Positions 7,394-15,213 of a DNA stretch of 15,588 nucleotides are shown piece after piece. Source of the DNA: a bacterium (GTDB taxonomy: Bacteria; Patescibacteria; ABY1; BM507; VMTK01); assembly GCA_030641105.1 (NCBI GenBank), contig DAOWHZ010000028.1, positions 1 to 15,588 of the forward strand, in the 5' to 3' direction. The position numbers and the translations under genes are program-made. Below the pieces are notes generated by a model. The model did not search any database. It was not told where the DNA came from and saw only the letters and a list, made by a program, of their open reading frames with translations. Every line of letters begins with the position of its first letter. Within the stretch, counting starts at the first letter, position 1.

Positions 7394-8373
7394 AAGCTTT
7401 TAATTAATTCTCTTAATTGTTCAATAGTAAACCAATTTTTGTTAGTATCGCTTGTAAATCTAAAGTCGCATTTTACTTCCTCGCAAGCTTTGTCAAAATA
7501 CTTTTGATACTTATCAGAGGAAACAATATCAAATTCAGGCAATACAACATAATAATTTTCCAATTCCAATGAATGCCTTGCCTCTTGTTCGGTTAATAAA
7601 ACTTCGTGCAGTTTCTCTCCCGGCCTTATGCCGATTATTTCGCGTTCAATGTTAGGCGCAAGCGCGTCAAACAAATCAACTAATTTCATACTGGGAATTT
7701 TGGGGATAACAATTTCTCCGCCAACCATATTGTCCAAGGTAAATAAAACCAAATCAAAGGACTGCCTTAAAGTAATCCAAAATCTAGTCATTTCTAAATC
7801 AGTGATCTTAACCTTGTCTAAATTATTATTTAAAAGCGCTTCCACTATGCTTCCTCTACTGCCAAGCACATTACCGTATCTTACGCATGAAAATTTTGTC
7901 TTGCCTTTTGTATAAGAATTTCCGCTGATAAATAATTTCTCGGCGCATAATTTAGTTGCTCCGTACAAATTAACCGGCTGGGCCGCCTTATCAGTAGAAA
8001 CTAAAAGCACTTTTTCAACGCCTTGATCAATAGCGGCATTAATAATATTCTGGCTGCCATTGATATTTGTTTTTACGGCCTCAAAAGGATTGTATTCCAA
8101 AGTTGGCACTTGCTTTAGCGCGGCTGCATGCACAACAATATCCACTCCATAAAAAGCTCTTTGCAATCTTTGTAAATCCCGGACATCACCGATAAAAAAT
8201 CTTATCCGTTCATCATCTATTTCTTGCTGCATGTGAAATTGTTTTAGCTCATCCCTGCTAAAAACAATAATTTTTTTAATTTCAGAATTTTTTAGCAAAA
8301 ATTTAATAAAGCTTTTGCCAAAAGAACCTGTCCCTCCTGTCACTAAAATTGTTTTATTTTTTAAAAAATCCAT
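7390..8373 (-). CDS. pseB: PseB-like UDP-N-acetylglucosamine 4,6-dehydratase (inverting)
   Basis: A 327-residue soluble short-chain dehydrogenase/reductase of the short FlaA1/PseB type, without the membrane helices of the long PglF/WbpM forms. The NADP-binding glycine motif GGTGSFG is at residues 13-19, FSRDELKQ (38-45) follows the second strand as in PseB, and the catalytic set is T127-D128-K129 with Y137-x3-K141. HAAALKQVP (82-90) and CVRYGNVLGSRGS are also typical. The enzyme removes water from UDP-GlcNAc and inverts C5, giving the first intermediate of pseudaminic acid synthesis. It starts 28 bases after the second KpsC/S-like gene with an A/U-only leader and overlaps the PseC-like gene. 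Within the visible cluster this is the entry step of the sugar pathway. Confidence 0.9.
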   Translation of the reverse strand: MDFLKNKTILVTGGTGSFGKSFIKFLLKNSEIKKIIVFSRDELKQFHMQQEIDDERIRFFIGDVRDLQRLQRAFYGVDIVVHAAALKQVPTLEYNPFEAVKTNINGSQNIINAAIDQGVEKVLLVSTDKAAQPVNLYGATKLCAEKLFISGNSYTKGKTKFSCVRYGNVLGSRGSIVEALLNNNLDKVKITDLEMTRFWITLRQSFDLVLFTLDNMVGGEIVIPKIPSMKLVDLFDALAPNIEREIIGIRPGEKLHEVLLTEQEARHSLELENYYVVLPEFDIVSSDKYQKYFDKACEEVKCDFRFTSDTNKNWFTIEQLRELIKSL

Positions 8374-8402
8374 AAATTTATTTTATTAATTTATTATATT
8401 TT

Positions 8403-9824
8403 TTATTTTTTCATTTCAGATAAAATGACTTCTGTTAAATTGTCCAAACTTGTTTGATGATTTAGCTTGGAATTTTGTTCAACTCCTCTATCAATATAAC
8501 CATGGACAGTCGCCTCTTCAAAACTTTTTAAATATCTAAGAACATCCTGGCTGCTGAATTTGAATCCTGCGGCAATCTTTTTAAAAGCCGTTTTACAGGT
8601 TTCAGCATCTTTAATTCTGAACAAAAATGGAAAATCGCGGTAATGCGGATATCCGAAGATTAAAGTCGGCTTCAATCTTAATACTGCTTCCCATCCGGCA
8701 TTGCCTGTAACAGTGGCCACTGCCTGGGATTTATTGATTAAAGCATATGTATCAGTATCTACCGGCACTAAATAAACATTTTTCAACTGCGCAATTCTTT
8801 TGTAATATCCGTGATAACGAGCGCTATTATAATATTTTTTACTGCGCAGCCACCATTGGCTTGGGTGTTCTTTTACATAAACAACCCAATCTTCAGGCAG
8901 TGATGCTGATAAAATTTCAATAATTAAAATCTGATCAGTAAACATGCCTCCTTGTGGGCTAGTGGTTCGCTCCGGCTGAAAATTTAAAGGCAGATAAACA
9001 AATTTCTTGCTAAAATCAATATTAACCTGAAGTTTATCATATTCTTTTTTAAGATTTTGTTTGAATTGCTTGAAAAAATATAATAAACTTTTTTGTAAAA
9101 TTATGCCTTGCTTAAAACTATCTTTTAAAATTTCTAATTTTTCTTTAACCAAATTAATCCCGCTAAACTTTTTTTTCCATGCCTTTTGATATGCCGGTGT
9201 CGGGTCTTGGCTCTTGTCCATATGCATTTTATAATACTTTTGCAAATCTTGGCTAAGATCATTAAAGGAAATATCTTTATTTTCGTTTATCACCAGTTGT
9301 TTTTTTAATTCATCACTTCCCTTAACCCAATCTGTATACATTAACGCTCTGTCAGAAATCCAGGTATCCTCAAACATAATTGTCTTTATATTTAACAGTT
9401 TTACCAAATCATAAATAATAAAATTGTAAACAGTATGGGGAACAGTTGAAAAAAATATCATCTCTGGCTGATATTTTTTTATTATTCCATGCCAATAGCC
9501 AAGTATAGTATAATAAAGGTGCCTGCGCTCATCAACGCACATTTTGTCAAACGCCTTGTTCATCATAGTTAAGACTAACGATTCTGTCTTATACATTTTT
9601 TCTATTAAATTTTTGCCGGGCGGATCAAATTCTTCGGTGCCAATGCCTTTTGCCGGTATTCCTTTCCAAGCGTCAAAATGGCCATGAAAAATCGCGCCGG
9701 GAATTTCCAAACCGTCATCGGAAAAACCTGTCCAATAGCAAATCTCATGGCCGTTTTGCCGCAAGATCTTAACTAAGCTTTTTATTTCATTATACTTAGA
9801 TCCACAAATTAAAAATACACGCAT
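8403..9824 (-). CDS. KpsC/KpsS-like capsule polysaccharide biosynthesis protein, second tandem copy
   Basis: A 473-residue protein, clearly a paralogue of the protein encoded just upstream (9835-11277); more than half of the positions match over the full length. It has a GT-B look. An N-terminal Rossmann-like start MRVFLICG is followed by FDPPGK (66-71), MCVDERRHLYY (95-105), SQDLQKYY (191-198), LNFQPERT (280-287), YVKEHPSQWW (316-325), TVTGNAGWEA (371-380) and a FGYPHYRDFPF block (390-400). The C-terminal part resembles proteins of the KpsC/KpsS capsule family, in which characterised members transfer Kdo, an eight-carbon 3-deoxy sugar acid, from CMP-Kdo. Here a CMP-nonulosonate donor would fit the NeuA-type gene in the same operon; this is inference. 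The main difference from its twin at the signature loop is TGN in place of TGT. It follows the first copy by 10 bases. Confidence 0.7.
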   Translation of the reverse strand: MRVFLICGSKYNEIKSLVKILRQNGHEICYWTGFSDDGLEIPGAIFHGHFDAWKGIPAKGIGTEEFDPPGKNLIEKMYKTESLVLTMMNKAFDKMCVDERRHLYYTILGYWHGIIKKYQPEMIFFSTVPHTVYNFIIYDLVKLLNIKTIMFEDTWISDRALMYTDWVKGSDELKKQLVINENKDISFNDLSQDLQKYYKMHMDKSQDPTPAYQKAWKKKFSGINLVKEKLEILKDSFKQGIILQKSLLYFFKQFKQNLKKEYDKLQVNIDFSKKFVYLPLNFQPERTTSPQGGMFTDQILIIEILSASLPEDWVVYVKEHPSQWWLRSKKYYNSARYHGYYKRIAQLKNVYLVPVDTDTYALINKSQAVATVTGNAGWEAVLRLKPTLIFGYPHYRDFPFLFRIKDAETCKTAFKKIAAGFKFSSQDVLRYLKSFEEATVHGYIDRGVEQNSKLNHQTSLDNLTEVILSEMKK

Positions 9825-9834
9825 ATATTTGAAA

Positions 9835-11277
9835 TTAATTTTGTTCTATGTCGGATAAAATTGCTTCTGCCATGTTTTGCAAACTTTCTTCTTTGCTAAA
9901 TTTAGAATTTTCTTCAATTCCTATTTCAATAAACCCATGAGTAGTAGACTCGTCAAAACTCTTTAAATAATTAAGGACATCTTGTTTGCTAAATTTAAAT
10001 CCTTTAGTTATCTTTTTAAAAGCCGCTTTACAGGTTTCAACATCTTTAACTCTGAATAAGAATGGAAAATCGCGATAAAAGGGATAGCCGAAAATAATAA
10101 CCGGCTTAAGGCGCAATGTTGCTTCCCATCCCGCTGTTCCAGTAACTGTCGCCACAACTTGCGATTTATTTGTTAAAGTATAAGTATCAACAGTTATTGG
10201 AACTATATAAACATTTTTCAGCCGGGCGATTCTTTCATAATAGCCGCGGTAGCGAACGCTGGAATAAATCAACCCATCACGCAACCACCATTGCGTTGGA
10301 TGCTCTTTTACATAGATAACCCAATCCTTTGACAAGGACGCGGATAATGTTTCAATTATTAAAATCTGGTCAACAAACATATCCCCTTGCGGACTGCTGG
10401 TGCGCTCCGGCTGAAAATTCAAAGGCATATAAACAAATTTTTTGCTGAAATCAGGCTCAACTTGAACAGCGCAGTATTCTTTTTTAAGATTTTGCCTAAG
10501 ATGTTTTGATAAATAATTTATAATTTTTTTAAAAAACGTTCCATCCTTTAAGCTGTATAATAAAATTTTTAACCTCTTTATTACTGCTCCTGCGCCTATA
10601 AACTGTTTTTCCCAAGCTTTCAAATATAATGGCTTAGCGTCGTTGCTATCTCCGCCCATTTGCAAATTATAATATTCCTGTAAATCCTGGCTAAGATCAT
10701 CTATGGAAAAATTCTTTCCTTGATTAATCTCCATGCGTTTTTTTAACTGCCTGCTTCCTTCCTCCCAGTCATTATACATTAACATTCTATCAGAAACCCA
10801 TGAATCTTCAAACATAACAGTTTTAATGTCTAACAATTTAGCCAACTCATAAATAATATAATTATAAACCGTGTGGGGAACTATGGGAAAAATAATCGCT
10901 TCCGGCTTGTATTTTTTGATTACGCCATGCCAATATCCAAGCATATTATAATATAAATGCCGGCGCTCATCAACGCACATCTTGTCAAAATGCTTATTCA
11001 TCATGGTTAAAATCAACGATTCAACTTTATAAAATTTTTCTATCAAATCTTTTCCCGGCGGATCAAATTCTCCTGGATCTACATTTTTTGCTGGAGTACC
11101 ATCCCAAGCGGCAAAATGATCATGAAAAATCGTTCCTTGTTCGCGCAAGCAATCCGACAATTCATCTCCGTCTTTCAGCCCTACCCAATACAAAATTTTA
11201 TGATTTCTTCTAATTAACTCAGAAATTATCCCCTCTGATTCTTTGTATTTTCCTGCCCAAATTAAAAATACTCTCAT
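9835..11277 (-). CDS. KpsC/KpsS-like capsule polysaccharide biosynthesis protein, first tandem copy
   Basis: A 480-residue protein of the same family as the next gene downstream. Landmarks in order are MRVFLIWAG (1-9), EFDPPGK (70-76), MCVDERRHLYY (100-110), VMFEDSWVSDR (154-164), SQDLQEYY (196-203), LNFQPERT (286-293), YVKEHPTQWW (322-331), TVTGTAGWEA (377-386) and FGYPFYRDFPF (396-406). The C-terminal half is best matched by recall to capsule synthesis proteins of the KpsC/KpsS type; the N-terminal half looks specific to this group. No signal peptide or membrane segment is seen, so it probably acts in the cytoplasm or at the inner membrane face. Together with its twin it sits between the ABC exporter and the sugar genes, which suits a transferase for the sugar made downstream. 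The donor and acceptor cannot be read from sequence. It starts 24 bases after the ABC gene. Confidence 0.7.
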   Translation of the reverse strand: MRVFLIWAGKYKESEGIISELIRRNHKILYWVGLKDGDELSDCLREQGTIFHDHFAAWDGTPAKNVDPGEFDPPGKDLIEKFYKVESLILTMMNKHFDKMCVDERRHLYYNMLGYWHGVIKKYKPEAIIFPIVPHTVYNYIIYELAKLLDIKTVMFEDSWVSDRMLMYNDWEEGSRQLKKRMEINQGKNFSIDDLSQDLQEYYNLQMGGDSNDAKPLYLKAWEKQFIGAGAVIKRLKILLYSLKDGTFFKKIINYLSKHLRQNLKKEYCAVQVEPDFSKKFVYMPLNFQPERTSSPQGDMFVDQILIIETLSASLSKDWVIYVKEHPTQWWLRDGLIYSSVRYRGYYERIARLKNVYIVPITVDTYTLTNKSQVVATVTGTAGWEATLRLKPVIIFGYPFYRDFPFLFRVKDVETCKAAFKKITKGFKFSKQDVLNYLKSFDESTTHGFIEIGIEENSKFSKEESLQNMAEAILSDIEQN

Positions 11278-11301
11278 AAATATTTTTATTAAACTAAAAA
11301 T

Positions 11302-13095
11302 CTATATCCTTATATTATATACTTTTGAAAAATACGACTGCTTGTCTTTTAATAACTCGTCGGGCGCGCCCTGCTCAACAATCCTGCCATTCTCTAAAAC
11401 TATTAATCTATCAGAATTAACAACTGTTGATAAGCGATGAGCAATAACAAACACTGTTATCTTTCCTTTTAAATTATTAATAGCTTGCTTTATTTTTATT
11501 TCTGATTCATTGTCAAGCGCGCTGGTAGCTTCGTCTAAAATTAACAATTTTGGCTTTCTGGCCAAAACTCTGGCGATTATAATCCTCTGGCGCTGTCCGC
11601 CGGAAAGCATAACGCCCCGTTCGCCAACCATAGTATTAAAACCATCTGGACAGCTCTGAATAAAATCATATATATTCGCCAGTTTAACTGCTTCTTTTAA
11701 ATCATTATCAGTAATTGATTCGTCGTAAAATCTAATATTATTGGCGATAGTATCGTTCATTAGAAATATATCCTGTGATACATAACCAATATTATTCCTC
11801 CATTCCATTAAATTAATATTCTTTATATCTTTTCCATCTAACAAAATTTTTCCATTTACTGGCTCAAATAATCTTAAAATTAAATCCACAATTGTTGTCT
11901 TGCCGGATCCGGACGGGCCGATTAAACCAACCATCTCGCCTTTATTTATTTTAAAATCAACATTTTTTAAAACATCATTCTTGTTATTATAAAAAAAATC
12001 AACATTTTTAAATATTAAAGATTTATTAAATATAAAATCATCTTTTCCGCAGTCAATTTCTTCATTCTGGATTGCCTGCGTCTCATAATCAAGCACGCTT
12101 CTCACATAAGGAACAGTTGAATTCATGCCTAATAATTGCTTCTGTATTTGATTAATATACATGAATATCTGCTTGATTAAATATATCACAGTTACTAAAG
12201 CCGCGAAATTAAAATTTGAAGTTTTATATGAAAACGCGAATACTATTGCGATAAAAATTATGCTAATTGGCTCCATTAAAGATCCTGTAAAAATTCCTAA
12301 AACAAAAGACTTAATACTTATACTTGTTATTTTCTTAAAATAATTTCTGCCGATTTCCAACACTTTATCGCCAGCAGACATTACTTTAACTGTTTTCATT
12401 CCAAGAATATTTTCATTAATATGGTGGGCTGTTTCCCTATTTATTTTTTCTGATTCATACGAAAGCTTTCTGACCCTGCTGACAATGGGCTTGAAAAATA
12501 CAAACAACAAAGCGCCAAAAGCAAAAGTTATTAATGTAATCTTCAAAGATATATTTACAGCCACAACGCTGTATGCTATCAAGCTGGTGATTGTCATTAT
12601 TATTATGCCGATTTGTGAAAGCAATCCCGTGCTATTCTCAACATTTTTCATTAAAACAACTTCTAAATGGCCTAATTTTTGCTTGATAAGATGCGGCCAA
12701 TTTGACTTCAACATCTTCTTTAAAAGATTTGTTCTTGTTTTTTCCTGGTAATTGGAAGTTATTCTAATGCTAACATAAGAAGATAAAACTAATATTGCGG
12801 CCTTTAAAACAAATAAAAGTATAATAAAAATCAATAAGTATTTTAATGTAAAATCAATATTCAAAAATAAGAAAAAATTTTCAATGTGCTGAGATATAAT
12901 ATCTTTTTCACCCGCGCCTCCGTCAACGATAAAAGAAAACAAAGGAATTATTGCGTTAATTCCGATACCGCCCAATAAACCGTTTACAAATCCTAGCGCT
13001 ATTAATATGATAATCTGCAATTTGTATTTGCCAAAGGCCTGTTTGGACAATCTAATAATTAATTTTAATTTGTCTAATTCTTTTGATAACAGCAT
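11302..13095 (-). CDS. ABC exporter/flippase with fused permease and ATPase (MsbA/PglK-like)
   Basis: A 597-residue half-transporter. The first ~330 residues hold the hydrophobic segments of a type IV exporter (about 27-60, 87-110, 160-205, 265-315), and the C-terminal ATPase has Walker A GPSGSGKT (393-400), Q-loop Q441, signature LSGGQ (497-501), Walker B LLILDE (517-522) and H-loop H553. Such homodimers flip lipid-linked substrates across the membrane; PglK flips an undecaprenyl-linked oligosaccharide and MsbA flips lipid A. In this locus a lipid-linked glycan is the natural cargo. I place the start at the ATG at 13095 (MLLSKELDKL), 4 bases after the stop of the helix-turn-helix gene. An ATG ten codons upstream (13125) would overlap that gene by 26 bases and adds residues without family resemblance. 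The leader TGGTAGAAAT has at most a weak ribosome site. Confidence 0.88.
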   Translation of the reverse strand: MLLSKELDKLKLIIRLSKQAFGKYKLQIIILIALGFVNGLLGGIGINAIIPLFSFIVDGGAGEKDIISQHIENFFLFLNIDFTLKYLLIFIILLFVLKAAILVLSSYVSIRITSNYQEKTRTNLLKKMLKSNWPHLIKQKLGHLEVVLMKNVENSTGLLSQIGIIIMTITSLIAYSVVAVNISLKITLITFAFGALLFVFFKPIVSRVRKLSYESEKINRETAHHINENILGMKTVKVMSAGDKVLEIGRNYFKKITSISIKSFVLGIFTGSLMEPISIIFIAIVFAFSYKTSNFNFAALVTVIYLIKQIFMYINQIQKQLLGMNSTVPYVRSVLDYETQAIQNEEIDCGKDDFIFNKSLIFKNVDFFYNNKNDVLKNVDFKINKGEMVGLIGPSGSGKTTIVDLILRLFEPVNGKILLDGKDIKNINLMEWRNNIGYVSQDIFLMNDTIANNIRFYDESITDNDLKEAVKLANIYDFIQSCPDGFNTMVGERGVMLSGGQRQRIIIARVLARKPKLLILDEATSALDNESEIKIKQAINNLKGKITVFVIAHRLSTVVNSDRLIVLENGRIVEQGAPDELLKDKQSYFSKVYNIRI

Positions 13096-13099
13096 ATTT

Positions 13100-13348
13100 C
13101 TACCATTTATTAATCTTATCCACAACCTTCTTTTTTATATTAAGGTATTTTTTTATTGCTTTTTTTTCTACTTCCGGAGATACTAATCTAAAAATTTCTT
13201 TGCCTAGAATACGGTATTGGCCGCCTACTTTATTAGCTTTAATTAGCCCATTTTTAAGCATTCGTTTCATTGTGCTGCTGCTTATTTTTAATATTTCCTG
13301 CGTTTCATTTGTTGTATAAATTGCGTTCTCTTTAATTTCTTGAGTCAT
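13100..13348 (-). CDS. Small excisionase/MerR-type helix-turn-helix DNA-binding protein
   Basis: An 82-residue protein. Residues about 10-57 form a winged helix-turn-helix of the excisionase/MerR type: a YTTNETQEILKISSSTMKRM opening (first helix, turn, recognition helix), then GLIKANKVGGQYRILGKEI, which fits the wing and the last helix. The final 25 residues are highly basic (AIKKYLNIKKK and onward) and may add non-specific DNA contacts or help dimer formation. Annotation pipelines often name such proteins excisionase, but no integrase, attachment site or phage gene is nearby. The gene is first after the only clear promoter in the window and directly precedes the ABC exporter gene (4 bases from stop to start). 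That position, and the TTGACA repeats covering its promoter, suggest a local regulator of the operon that may repress or activate its own transcription; this is inference. Confidence 0.8.
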   Translation of the reverse strand: MTQEIKENAIYTTNETQEILKISSSTMKRMLKNGLIKANKVGGQYRILGKEIFRLVSPEVEKKAIKKYLNIKKKVVDKINKW

Positions 13349-13379
13349 ATAAAAAAACTTAAATAATTAACTTATTTTA

Positions 13380-13408
13380 ATAATAGCAAAAGTGTCAAAA
13401 GGTGTCAA
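13380..13408 (-). promoter_or_regulatory. Sigma-70-type promoter for the HTH-ABC-sugar operon
   Basis: On the minus strand a perfect -35 box TTGACA (13408-13403) is followed after exactly 17 bases by TATTAT (13385-13380), one mismatch from the consensus -10. TGC directly before the -10 gives an extended -10 element. Transcription would start near 13373, giving an A/U-rich leader of about 25 bases before the ATG at 13348, with no Shine-Dalgarno sequence. It lies in the only intergenic gap near 100 bases; every other junction is under 30 bases. It should drive the helix-turn-helix gene, the ABC gene and, by read-through, the whole sugar cluster down to base 1. Confidence 0.78.
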
Positions 13409-13420
13409 TAGATGTCAAAT
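13391..13420 (-). repeat. Three tandem 10-base direct repeats, each carrying TTGACA, over the promoter
   Basis: Reading the minus strand, the units are ATTTGACATC, TATTGACACC and TTTTGACACT, with TTGACA at 13418-13413, 13408-13403 and 13398-13393. The 10-base period places each copy close to the same face of the helix. Only the middle copy has a good -10 at the right distance; the upstream copy is 17 bases from ACACTT, and the downstream copy lies inside the spacer. The two flanking copies are therefore not explained as promoter boxes and look like binding sites of a regulator, with the adjacent helix-turn-helix protein as the first candidate. Confidence 0.85.
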
Positions 13421-13440
13421 GATTTATTTATCATCTTGAA

Positions 13441-14547
13441 TTAATTTTCATCTAAAAATCTTATTATTTTCTTAGCTCTCTTGTCCCAAGTATAATTTTT
13501 AACATCTTGATACGCCTGATTGGCAATATTGCGAGCTAATTCATCATTTTTTAATACTAATTTAATTTTTTCTGCTAAGTCTTTTGGATTATCCGGCTTG
13601 CAAAAAATGCAATTTTTTTCATTTAAAACCTCTCTTATGCTTGGCAAATCAGATACAATAATTGGGCGCTTGCTGGCCATATATTCAAACATTTTCATAG
13701 GAGACATATAATATCTGTAATGATGGACATCCGGGAAAGGCATTAATAAAACATCAGCAGCTTTTTGGTACAGCGCAACAATATCTTGCGTGAAATGCCC
13801 CCGTATTATTGACTTGTTGTCTACTCTAAAAAATTTAGCTTTCTTAATATAATATTCAACATGCCTTGGCTTGCCGCCCATAGCAACAAAAAGAATATTA
13901 TCATCCAATATTTCTAAAGCTTTAAAAATATCAATAATCCCCTTTTCCATATCCATGGTCCGAAACCTGCCGCAATAGCCGATAATCTTTTTGTTAAGCG
14001 GCAAATTTAATTTTTTGCGCGCTTCTTCTCTTAATAAATTAATATCAAAAATATCTAAATTTACCGCGTCAGGAACTATTAAGGTCTTTTTTTTATCTAC
14101 TTTGTATTTTTTTATGTAGTCATCACGCAGCCTGTTTGTTATAAAAGTAATATGATCTGACCATTTAGCTAATAGATAATCAAGAATTTTATCAACCATG
14201 TTTCTAATAAAAATAGTATGCACTTCATAAATAAATTTGGTTTTTAATCTAAAGAATATTTTGTTATATAAAATCATGAAAGTCAGCAAAAACGGCTCGC
14301 GGGAATAAGCATGAGTTATATTATTAGCTTTAATAAATTTTAAATATTTAAGCGACAGTTTGTAGCTTTTTGTTATCTCAAAATCCACAGTTTGAATTTC
14401 CGGATAATCCAGTTTTAATTTTCTGCCTCCTATATAAAAATCATTACCCAAAATTTTGGAAAAAGATTTTGTCATTTCCATAACATGTATGCGGTTGGCC
14501 ATACCAAATGAAGGAAGATCTATAGATGTAACATATATTAACTTCAT
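13441..14547 (-). CDS. Family 4 glycosyltransferase (GT4, GT-B fold)
   Basis: A 368-residue retaining-type glycosyltransferase. The N-terminal acceptor domain begins MKLIYVTSIDLPSFGMANR with the IHVMEM helix (20-25). The C-terminal donor domain begins near 187 with KIIGYCGRFRTMD and contains LYQKAADVLLMPFP (259-272) and MSPMKMFEYMASKRPII (281-297), with E288 as the second glutamate of the family's E-x7-E motif. The first glutamate position is Y280, a variant shared with the upstream paralogue (YYMSP). It should transfer a sugar from a nucleotide donor to a lipid-linked acceptor at the inner membrane face; the sugar is not predictable. Its start overlaps the methyltransferase stop (ATGA). It is the last gene before the promoter region, and no strong terminator follows, so read-through into the next operon is possible. 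Confidence 0.88.
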   Translation of the reverse strand: MKLIYVTSIDLPSFGMANRIHVMEMTKSFSKILGNDFYIGGRKLKLDYPEIQTVDFEITKSYKLSLKYLKFIKANNITHAYSREPFLLTFMILYNKIFFRLKTKFIYEVHTIFIRNMVDKILDYLLAKWSDHITFITNRLRDDYIKKYKVDKKKTLIVPDAVNLDIFDINLLREEARKKLNLPLNKKIIGYCGRFRTMDMEKGIIDIFKALEILDDNILFVAMGGKPRHVEYYIKKAKFFRVDNKSIIRGHFTQDIVALYQKAADVLLMPFPDVHHYRYYMSPMKMFEYMASKRPIIVSDLPSIREVLNEKNCIFCKPDNPKDLAEKIKLVLKNDELARNIANQAYQDVKNYTWDKRAKKIIRFLDEN

Positions 14548-15203
14548 AATTTTCTGGCCTTAATTACAAAAGATAAAGCAAAGACCGATGGAAATATTTT
14601 TACTAAAAATTTCATTAAATACTTAATTAAAAATTTATTTTGCCAAAAAGTGTTAATTTTAAATTCCGCAATTTCCAAGTTATTTTTCTTAAGCATGTTT
14701 TTTAAAATTTTTAAATTAAACCAATAAACATGGCCCTTTTTTGCTTTATTATTTTCTCCTGGCTTGCCCAGCATAACCTGAACGCGGGCCGGCATAGAAT
14801 TAAAATTCGGCACGCTGATAATTAAATATTTTTTGCTGACTCTTTTTGCTTCAGCTAAAACTTGCTTTGGATTAAATAAATGCTCTAAAACATCAAGCAG
14901 GACAACATAATCAAAACTATTGTCATTATACGGCAACTTCTCAGCAGAAAAATCTATTGCTTCCGCTGATAATCCTTTTTCTTTTGCTTTTTTTACTGCT
15001 GTATAGGAAATGTCAATTCCCTCCGCCTTTATCTTTTTCTCTTTTAATTTACTCAAAAGAAAACCATCGCCGCACCCTAAATCCAAAACTTTAATATCAT
15101 TATTAGAGAAAATAAAATTAAGGCATTTTTTATGCCTAAATTCCATTCCTTGATTGCTTTTGGACCAATATTGATCCTGAAAAATAGCATCGCTGTCCCG
15201 CAT
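14544..15203 (-). CDS. Class I SAM-dependent methyltransferase (Methyltransf_11/MetW-like)
   Basis: A 219-residue protein with a single Rossmann-type methyltransferase domain. Motif I VLDLGCGDG is at 39-47, the acidic residue of the second strand is in GIDIS (about 61-65), AIDFSAEKLPYNDNSFDYVVLLDVLEHL forms the motif II/III region (about 82-109, with the DVLEH element), and ISVPNFNS follows. The C-terminal part has GHVYWFNLKILKNML, common in sugar-cluster methyltransferases, and a final hydrophobic basic segment (about 185-213) that may touch the membrane. It probably methylates a sugar hydroxyl or a glycan end, which in some pathways caps the chain; the acceptor is unknown. It lies between two related GT4 genes: 10 bases after the first and overlapping the second by four bases. 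Confidence 0.82.
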   Translation of the reverse strand: MRDSDAIFQDQYWSKSNQGMEFRHKKCLNFIFSNNDIKVLDLGCGDGFLLSKLKEKKIKAEGIDISYTAVKKAKEKGLSAEAIDFSAEKLPYNDNSFDYVVLLDVLEHLFNPKQVLAEAKRVSKKYLIISVPNFNSMPARVQVMLGKPGENNKAKKGHVYWFNLKILKNMLKKNNLEIAEFKINTFWQNKFLIKYLMKFLVKIFPSVFALSFVIKARKL

Positions 15204-15213
15204 AAATTTAAAA

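Noticed and set aside
13096..13125. Upstream ATG at 13125 as start of the ABC transporter gene
   Set aside because: It would overlap the helix-turn-helix gene by 26 bases and adds ten residues with no family resemblance; the ATG at 13095 lies 4 bases after that gene's stop and fits the close spacing of the operon.
13100..13348. HTH protein as phage or integrative-element excisionase marking a mobile element
   Set aside because: No integrase, attachment-site repeats, tRNA gene or other mobile-element gene is present, and the gene is packed into the glycan operon.
13391..13420. Short tandem repeats as a CRISPR array or plasmid iterons
   Set aside because: There are only three 10-base units with no spacers, no cas or replication gene nearby, and the array coincides with a promoter.
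13419..13434. Inverted repeat ATGAT-6-ATCAT after the GT4 gene as a rho-independent terminator
   Set aside because: The stem is short and AT-rich and is followed by TTGACA rather than a T run, so it is not a convincing terminator. It could still have a minor role beside the TTGACA repeats.
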